64,000 nt of DNA from Acinetobacter sp. NIPH 298. GTDB lineage: Bacteria > Pseudomonadota > Gammaproteobacteria > Pseudomonadales > Moraxellaceae. The notes under the pieces were generated by a model that saw only the letters and a list, made by a program, of their open reading frames with translations, searched no databases and was not told where the DNA came from. Positions 58,640 to 64,000 of the stretch are shown here, one piece after another. Numbering within the stretch: position 1 is the stretch's first letter; each line of letters starts with the position of its first letter. Location: positions 462,943-526,942 of the forward strand of contig NZ_KB850053.1 in NCBI RefSeq assembly GCF_000369505.1. Direction: 5' to 3'. A program made the translations under genes and the position numbers.

Positions 58640-59602
58640 GTGAAAATCATATTTGCTGGTACGCCTGAATTTGCTGCAACGGCATTGGCAGCATTATTAA
58701 AATCATCACACCAGATTGTTGCAGTTTATACTCAACCTGACCGCAAAGCAGGTCGTGGGCAGAAGTTAACACCTTCCCCAGTCAAGCAACTTGCACTTGA
58801 ACACGGTTTACCTGTTTATCAACCTTTGCATTTTAAAGCCTCGACCGAAGAAGGCTTAGCGGCTCGACAAGAGCTTGCTGCACTTGGCGCAGATGTAATG
58901 GTGGTTGCGGCTTATGGTTTGATCTTACCTCAGGCGATTTTGGATACACCTACATACGGTTGTCTCAATATTCATGGTTCATTGCTACCGCGCTGGCGTG
59001 GTGCTGCGCCGATTCAACGCGCCATTGCCACAGGTGATGCAGAAACTGGCATTACCATCATGCAGATGGCAGCAGGTTTAGATACTGGCGATATGATGTA
59101 TAAAACCTATTGTCCGATCACAGCAGAAGATACCTCTGCGAGTTTGCACGATAAACTGGCGACTCAAGGTGCAGACGCGATTTGTACCGTGCTCGAATCA
59201 GAGCAAAGCCTACAAGACTTTATTGCCAAACGTGAAGCACAAGACGAAGCGCTGACTGTGTATGCACATAAGCTGGTCAAAGCAGAAGCGCGTATTGATT
59301 GGACACAAAATGCCGTTCAAATTGATCGCAATATTCGCGCTTTCAATCCTTGGCCTGTGGCATTTATCCAACTCGATGAAAATAATGCGCTACGTGTTTG
59401 GGGTTCAACCCTTTCTCAACATAGCAAAGCAAACGCGCAAGTCGGTGAAATTGTTGCAATGGACAAACACGGTGTCCATGTGGCCTGTGGTGAAAACAGC
59501 GCAGTATGCTTAACCAGCCTGCAATGGCCTGGCGGTAAAGCACTCAATCCAGTGCAAATTGCACAAACCCAAAAATTGCACCTTGGACAAATTCTCCCAT
59601 GA
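58640..59602 (+). CDS. fmt: Methionyl-tRNA formyltransferase
   Basis: Formylates initiator Met-tRNA. 320 residues, GTG start, giving the normal N-terminus MKIIFAGTPEFAA. Catalytic Asn and His in LNIHGSLLPRWRGAAPIQRAI (about 108-128) and Asp in GLDTGDM are intact; the C-terminal tRNA-binding domain is complete. It overlaps rsmB by 4 bp (ATGA), a common fmt-rsmB coupling. Confidence 0.97.
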   Translation: MKIIFAGTPEFAATALAALLKSSHQIVAVYTQPDRKAGRGQKLTPSPVKQLALEHGLPVYQPLHFKASTEEGLAARQELAALGADVMVVAAYGLILPQAILDTPTYGCLNIHGSLLPRWRGAAPIQRAIATGDAETGITIMQMAAGLDTGDMMYKTYCPITAEDTSASLHDKLATQGADAICTVLESEQSLQDFIAKREAQDEALTVYAHKLVKAEARIDWTQNAVQIDRNIRAFNPWPVAFIQLDENNALRVWGSTLSQHSKANAQVGEIVAMDKHGVHVACGENSAVCLTSLQWPGGKALNPVQIAQTQKLHLGQILP

Positions 59603-60906
59603 ACCAATCGAATCAATCATCTGCAAAACATTTGAATCTGCGTGCACAAGTGGTCAAAACACTTTTGGCTGTTCAAAATGGGCAATCTTTGGCTTCCGTG
59701 TTGAATCAACATATCAATATCGTTTCTGAACGTGACCGTGGTTTATATCACGAACTTACTTTAGGTTGTTTACGCCAGTGGTATTCTTTGAAAGCAATTA
59801 CCTTACCATTGCTGACAAAACCATTAGACAATGAAGCATTGGAAAGTTGTTTATATCTTGGTTTGTATCAAATTTTATGTACTCGTATTCCTGTACATGC
59901 TGCGATTTCAGAAACTGTAAATGCTGCTAAGCAACTCGGTTTCGAGCCAATGAGTGGTTTGGTCAATGCGATTCTGCGTCGTGTTTCACGTGAAACAGAT
60001 GAATTTCAAACAGCGTTGAATAATACGCATGGTTTACCAAGTTGGTTATTCAAACGACTTAAAAAAGATTGGCCTGATCAATTTGATGAAATCTGTCAAA
60101 ATTTAAAACAAGTCGCACCTCTAACCTTGCGCGTCAATGAACGCCAAGTCAGTCGTGACGAATATTTAGAAATTTTGGATGAAGAACAAATTGATGCTCG
60201 TCCTTGCATGCTTTCAAATGTTGGTATTGTTTTGGAACAAACGGGCAACATTACCCATCTACCAGGTTTCGAAGAAGGTGGCTTTTCTGTTCAAGATGAA
60301 CATGCACAATTATGCGCGACCCTTTTACCGAATTTAGATGGTAAAGTCGTTGTCGATGCCTGCGCTGCACCCGGTGGTAAAACAGCACATATTCTTGAGC
60401 GCTATAATCCTAAAAAACTGATTGCGCTTGACCATGATGCAAAACGTTTATTACGTTTGTCTGAAAATATAGAACGTCTTACCTTAGATCAAACCGAGGT
60501 TGAGATTGTTACAGCAGATGCAACCACTTGGCAGGCACAAGAAGCCGTCGACTGTATCGTGCTCGATGCACCGTGTTCCGCAACAGGTGTAATTCGTCGC
60601 CATCCAGATATCCGCTTGTTGAGACAATCGACCGACATCGCGCAAACTGTGGCATTACAGCATCAAATTTTGCAACAGATGTGGCAACAACTCAAAGTGG
60701 GTGGCACGCTGTTATACATTACCTGCTCGATTCTAAAAGTTGAAAATGAACAGCAAATGGCAACTTTCTTTGCTGAACATAGCAATGCTGAAGAAATCAA
60801 AATCGAAGCAGACTGGGGTATTGAACAGGCCTATGGTCGTCAGTTATTACCTTACCTACATTCAGGTGATGGCTTCTATTATTGTTGTATCCAGAAGATC
60901 GCCTAA
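59599..60906 (+). CDS. rsmB: 16S rRNA m5C967 methyltransferase RsmB
   Basis: Methylates C967 of 16S rRNA with S-adenosylmethionine. 435 residues. N-terminal NusB-like RNA-binding domain (about 5-140), then a Rossmann methyltransferase domain with VDACAAPGGKT (near 250), the two catalytic Cys in DAPCSATG (near 326) and YITCSILKVENE (near 376). Full length. Overlaps fmt by 4 bp. Confidence 0.95.
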   Translation: MNQSNQSSAKHLNLRAQVVKTLLAVQNGQSLASVLNQHINIVSERDRGLYHELTLGCLRQWYSLKAITLPLLTKPLDNEALESCLYLGLYQILCTRIPVHAAISETVNAAKQLGFEPMSGLVNAILRRVSRETDEFQTALNNTHGLPSWLFKRLKKDWPDQFDEICQNLKQVAPLTLRVNERQVSRDEYLEILDEEQIDARPCMLSNVGIVLEQTGNITHLPGFEEGGFSVQDEHAQLCATLLPNLDGKVVVDACAAPGGKTAHILERYNPKKLIALDHDAKRLLRLSENIERLTLDQTEVEIVTADATTWQAQEAVDCIVLDAPCSATGVIRRHPDIRLLRQSTDIAQTVALQHQILQQMWQQLKVGGTLLYITCSILKVENEQQMATFFAEHSNAEEIKIEADWGIEQAYGRQLLPYLHSGDGFYYCCIQKIA

Positions 60907-60913
60907 CATAAAC

Positions 60914-60945
60914 AAGAAAGCCATACATCAATGTATGGCTTTCTT
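60914..60945. terminator. Bidirectional terminator between rsmB and metS
   Basis: 15-bp perfect stem starting AAGAAAGCC with a 2-base centre (CA), between convergent genes. The T-run is short but the stem is very strong. Confidence 0.85.
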
Positions 60946-60964
60946 TATTCTGATCAACGCATTG

Positions 60965-61081
60965 CTATACGCTATCATCTTTTTGTTCGGGATGACGCAT
61001 CAAATGTATAATTGAAAGCACCAATCCGCCCCACAACAACCCAATTGCAATGATCATCATGATTAAAGCTGAAGTATTCAT
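60965..61081 (-). CDS. metS: Small methionine/alanine importer subunit MetS
   Basis: A 38-residue single-helix membrane protein. It begins MNTSALIMMIIAIGLLWGG, then a polar C-terminus with HLMRHPEQKDDSV. The MetS family has this length and a typical GLLWGG segment, and always follows an SNF-family transporter. Its ribosome site AGGAG overlaps the stop codon of that transporter and lies 6 nt before the ATG at 61081, which suggests coupling. An upstream in-frame ATG at 61087 lacks spacing. Function as an accessory subunit is inferred from the known MetPS pairs. Confidence 0.88.
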   Translation of the reverse strand: MNTSALIMMIIAIGLLWGGLVLSIIHLMRHPEQKDDSV

Positions 61082-61090
61082 CGTCATCTC

Positions 61091-62569
61091 CTAGCGATTC
61101 TTTAAGCTGCTCATAAACAATGCACCGATCGCACAGAATAAAATACAGCCCCAACCAAACCAAAGCTGTAAGCTCATTGCATAATCGCCATAGCCTTTTT
61201 GCAACAATGCACTTAATGCAAGCCCAAGGGTAGAAATCAAAACAACTGGGGTAATGATGGTTAAGGTGAATTCCCAAACCCCACCCAATTGGATGGTAGA
61301 TACACGATTGACATGCTGCTCTAGATCTTTCATCAGTGAACGCTTGAACCATGACACCATAATGATCGAAACCAAAGCACCTGAGACAATGCCTAGATTA
61401 TTAATAAAGTGATCAATAATATCGACCAGCTTAATCGCGTTGGCACTTGAGAATAAGAAAATAGAAACTGCGCCAGTACCACCACCAATAATGGTCACGG
61501 CTTTAGCACGACTCCATTTTAACTTGTCCTGCATCGCTGAGATCGGGACTTGCAAAATACTGACCATCGATGAAACACCAGCCACAAAGAGCGAGCTAAA
61601 GAATAAGATCCCGAATAACTCTGCGCCTGCACCTAAGCTTGAAATAATCTTAGGGAATGCAATAAATGCCAAGCCAATACCGCCGCTCACCACGTCTTGT
61701 ACGCTGGTACCCGCTGCATGTGCCATGAAGCCAAGAGCCGCGAAAACACCAATACCTGCCAAGATCTCAAACGAAGAGTTAGCAAAACCAATCACCAAAC
61801 CTGAACCCGTCAAATTGGTTTTTGGTTTTAGGTAAGAGGCATAAGTCACCATGATCCCGAATCCAATCGAAAGCGAGAAGAAGATATGACCATAAGCCGC
61901 TAACCAGACTTTATAGTTCTTCATGGCTTCCCAGTTTGGGGTAAAGAAGGCATTTAGACCATCTACAGCGCCCGGTAAACGCAAAGCTTGAATCACCAAA
62001 ATACCAAACAGTACCAATAAGATCGGCATGAAAATACGGTTCGCAAGCTCAACGCCTTTACGAACACCACCATACAAAATAAACAGTACTAAGGCCCAAA
62101 CGCCGATTAATGGCCAAAACAAATGACCAATAAACGTCAGATCAAAAGTGGCGGCTTGAGAAGTCGCCAAGAATTTGTTAAAGAAGAAATTTTCTGGGTC
62201 TGTACCCCAGCTTTGACCGAAGGAGAAATAAATATAACTTCCTGCCCAAGTCAGTACACTGGCGTAATAAAGCGCAATCACAATACAAACACATGCTTGC
62301 CACCATCCCAAAGACTCAGCGCGTTTGGTGAGTTGTTGGTATGCTTTAGGCGGCGCACCATTGCTGCGATGTCCAACTGCGTAATCTAAAAATAAGAGGG
62401 GTAATCCTGCCGTCAATAAAGCTACTAAATAAGGAATTAAAAACGCACCGCCACCGTTTTCATAAGCGACGTATGGGAAGCGCCAAATATTACCTAATCC
62501 AATCGCCGAACCAATTGCGGCGATGATAAAACCTGATCGTGCCGACCAGTGCTCACGAGTTTCTGTCAT
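61091..62569 (-). CDS. metP: Sodium-dependent SNF-family transporter (MetP-like)
   Basis: A 492-residue neurotransmitter:sodium symporter family protein. I start at the ATG at 62569 (the frame is open to 62695, but MTETREHWSARSGFIIAAIGSAIGLGNIWRFPY is the standard N-terminus). Helix 1 carries the unwound substrate- and Na-binding stretch GSAIGLGNIWRFPY. About eleven to twelve helices follow. The MetS-like small gene directly downstream identifies it as the transporter half of a methionine/alanine importer pair. AGGAATAGG ribosome site upstream. Confidence 0.88.
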   Translation of the reverse strand: MTETREHWSARSGFIIAAIGSAIGLGNIWRFPYVAYENGGGAFLIPYLVALLTAGLPLLFLDYAVGHRSNGAPPKAYQQLTKRAESLGWWQACVCIVIALYYASVLTWAGSYIYFSFGQSWGTDPENFFFNKFLATSQAATFDLTFIGHLFWPLIGVWALVLFILYGGVRKGVELANRIFMPILLVLFGILVIQALRLPGAVDGLNAFFTPNWEAMKNYKVWLAAYGHIFFSLSIGFGIMVTYASYLKPKTNLTGSGLVIGFANSSFEILAGIGVFAALGFMAHAAGTSVQDVVSGGIGLAFIAFPKIISSLGAGAELFGILFFSSLFVAGVSSMVSILQVPISAMQDKLKWSRAKAVTIIGGGTGAVSIFLFSSANAIKLVDIIDHFINNLGIVSGALVSIIMVSWFKRSLMKDLEQHVNRVSTIQLGGVWEFTLTIITPVVLISTLGLALSALLQKGYGDYAMSLQLWFGWGCILFCAIGALFMSSLKNR

Positions 62570-62937
62570 AAAATAACCTATTCCTAAGGCAACTTTTCGA
62601 TGCTGCTGTTCTCTGGTTGTTATACTGCTAGCAAGAAAAGTACCAATGCAAATCCTATTATTGGTTGAATCAGAAAAAACCTTTTGAGTTTTCATTTCTT
62701 ATATTCAAACCAGCAAAAATTAGAAAACTCTTCCTTAAAAAATTTTGACTATTTTTTGCCTGTTGATGATTGAACAATACCCTTTTTTATTTATTTTTAC
62801 TGTAATTTATGCAAAAAAAAATAACCGTTCATCGCCAATTCAGACACGATTGATTATTTTTCAACTCAATTTTCCGACCTCGTTTAAATTTCTCATTTGA
62901 TTTAAAAACGTGATCAGCATAATTACTTTTCATGCAT
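62570..62937. other. AT-rich intergenic region of about 370 bp
   Basis: Several T-rich and A-rich runs, with the promoter region of metP at its left end. No RNA gene, repeat of the dispersed family, or conserved frame seen. Confidence 0.5.
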
Positions 62938-63510
62938 TTAATTTTTGATTCGATAATGTCCCGTGATTTTATACTTAAATAAAATATCAGACTCCTCTGT
63001 GCCCTGACCAATATTATGCAAAATCAGCGGGGTTTTCTGAAAAAAACTGTTCTTATCCGAAACGATGCCAATATGCACCAGCCCCTGCCCTAAATCCCAC
63101 GTCACAATATCCCCAGCACGGTAGTTTTGATCACGCACCTGATAACCTTGTCGTTGGAAATAAGTGGCAATATTCGGAACTCGTCGGTGATCAATATTTT
63201 TATCAGGCGCTTTGAGTCCCCATTTATTTGGATACAGCTTAAAGTGCTGGCGCATATCCTCATGCATCCGTTGCTGTAAATCGATGCCTTGACGACGTAA
63301 TGCTCGAACCACCACATCCGTACAGACACCTTTCACCATCGGTACATCACCCATCGGATAATCCAAACGGGTATAAGCAGGATCATAAAATCGGGTGACA
63401 CCTATTTGCTTTCGCGCATCGCTCACCAACTGCTGCGAAGAAAATGCCCATGCTGACAGCGTCCACAACATGCACAAGCATAATAGGACTAGCTTATAAA
63501 ATTTAGACAT
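62938..63510 (-). CDS. Secreted DUF1287 protein
   Basis: 190 residues from the ATG at 63510 (AAAGGA 7 nt upstream). Signal peptide (about 1-20, ending WAFSSQQ), then a DUF1287 domain related to NlpC/P60 cysteine peptidases: the candidate nucleophile Cys lies in KGVCTDVVVRALR (near 69) and a candidate His in GQGLVHIGIVSD (near 155). It resembles E. coli YijF. Probably a periplasmic hydrolase acting on an amide or peptide bond; substrate unknown. Confidence 0.8.
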   Translation of the reverse strand: MSKFYKLVLLCLCMLWTLSAWAFSSQQLVSDARKQIGVTRFYDPAYTRLDYPMGDVPMVKGVCTDVVVRALRRQGIDLQQRMHEDMRQHFKLYPNKWGLKAPDKNIDHRRVPNIATYFQRQGYQVRDQNYRAGDIVTWDLGQGLVHIGIVSDKNSFFQKTPLILHNIGQGTEESDILFKYKITGHYRIKN

Positions 63511-63557
63511 ACACTTTCCTTTCGCCAACAATAGATCAATACGCCACCCACCGCTAA

Positions 63558-64000
63558 TTAGGCTTGAGTTTCCTTAATCACCAATAACCGTTCTTCCTGC
63601 ATATCACGAATCGCAGAATGGATCCCCTCTCGACCTAAGCCAGAATCCTTCACACCGCCATACGGCATATTGTCGACACGGAAAGTGGGCACATCATTAA
63701 TAATCACCCCACCCACATGCAAATGGTCCCATGCATACAGCATTTTATTGAGATTTTGCGTATAGACACCAGCCTGTAAACCAAAACGGCTTTGATTTAT
63801 GGTAGCAATGCCCTGCTCAAACTCTTTATATTTCTCTAGTATGGCGATAGGACCAAAGGCTTCATCCTTATAAATTTCAAGTTTGGCATCGACATTTTCC
63901 AACAAAGTTGGTTCGAGTAAAACGCCTTGTAGATTGCCACCGATCAGTACCTTCGCTCCTTTCTTCTCAGCTTTATCAATCCACTTTTTCAAACGAACTG
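63558..64000 (-). CDS. Aldehyde dehydrogenase, 3' part
   Basis: The C-terminal part (at least 147 residues) of an NAD(P)-dependent aldehyde dehydrogenase; the frame continues past the window edge. Visible: the FGPIAILEKY cofactor-region motif (EAFGPI, near residue 46 of the fragment), the segment NQSRFGLQAGVYTQN, and GGVKDSGLGREG near the C-terminus. The catalytic Cys lies outside the window. The substrate cannot be told from the end of the protein. Confidence 0.85.
   Translation of the reverse strand, partial: VRLKKWIDKAEKKGAKVLIGGNLQGVLLEPTLLENVDAKLEIYKDEAFGPIAILEKYKEFEQGIATINQSRFGLQAGVYTQNLNKMLYAWDHLHVGGVIINDVPTFRVDNMPYGGVKDSGLGREGIHSAIRDMQEERLLVIKETQA

Overview
The window looks like a chromosomal segment of an Acinetobacter species. 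The clues are an ADC-type class C beta-lactamase, an AceI-type PACE efflux pump with a divergent LysR regulator, a serB with N-terminal ACT-like region, the order ribBA-like/ribH/nusB/thiL/pgpA, glmU-glmS, a dapA/bamC-like/purC cluster, AT-rich intergenic spacers and many dispersed non-coding repeats. The species cannot be fixed from the sequence alone. Most of the window is ordinary core chromosome: housekeeping genes in short operons separated by clear rho-independent terminators.

Layout. 1-2.5 kb: the 3' part of phoR, then the aceI/aceR divergent pair. 2.5-4.7 kb: a small, AT-rich accessory patch with two 209-bp direct repeats (97% identical) around a DHCW-type cupin gene, followed by a solitary Mrr-like nuclease. 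4.7-9.6 kb: psd with a tandem rhodanese, pncB, dtd, an SCP2 protein and a small membrane protein. 10-12.6 kb: serB and a divergent AhpA/Smp-like membrane protein. 12.9-19.6 kb: riboflavin genes (a RibBX-type fusion whose second domain has lost its zinc cysteines, then ribH), nusB, thiL, pgpA, glmU, glmS. 19.7-24.3 kb: a YitT protein, an Lrp/AsnC regulator, pncA, and dapA-bamC-purC. 24.4-29.6 kb (minus strand): rarA-yddG, ADC beta-lactamase close behind a PQQ-type sugar dehydrogenase, and a YcgN protein. 29.7-34.9 kb: a 52-aa DUF1328 protein, dienelactone hydrolase, mutY, LytM-type lipoprotein, tag, alcohol dehydrogenase. 35-39.9 kb: a MocR regulator, a small lipoprotein, and a LysR regulator divergent from an aldo/keto reductase plus MFS transporter. 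39.9-43.7 kb: START-domain protein, dapB, dnaJ, membrane protein. 43.8-48.8 kb: an RND efflux pump (permease plus adaptor) and its divergent TetR regulator. 49-64 kb: ppc, uracil permease, a LysR regulator overlapping a TSUP permease tail to tail, a tandem DsbA-like protein, ilvD, fmt-rsmB, the MetP/MetS-type transporter pair, a DUF1287 protein and the end of an aldehyde dehydrogenase gene.

Functional links: lysine/diaminopimelate (dapA, dapB), NAD salvage (pncA, pncB), cell-wall amino sugar supply (glmU, glmS), riboflavin (RibBX-type, ribH), and three drug-efflux or resistance loci (PACE, RND, ADC). The parts most worth a second look are the repeat-flanked cupin/nuclease patch, the family of dispersed intergenic repeats (five places), the perfect 15-bp inverted repeat in the RND/TetR promoter region, the degenerate second domain of the RibBX protein, and the tandem DsbA-like protein. 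I found no tRNA, rRNA, CRISPR array, intact insertion sequence or prophage. No clearly new multi-gene system is visible; the best candidate for an undescribed unit is the 2.5-4.7 kb patch.
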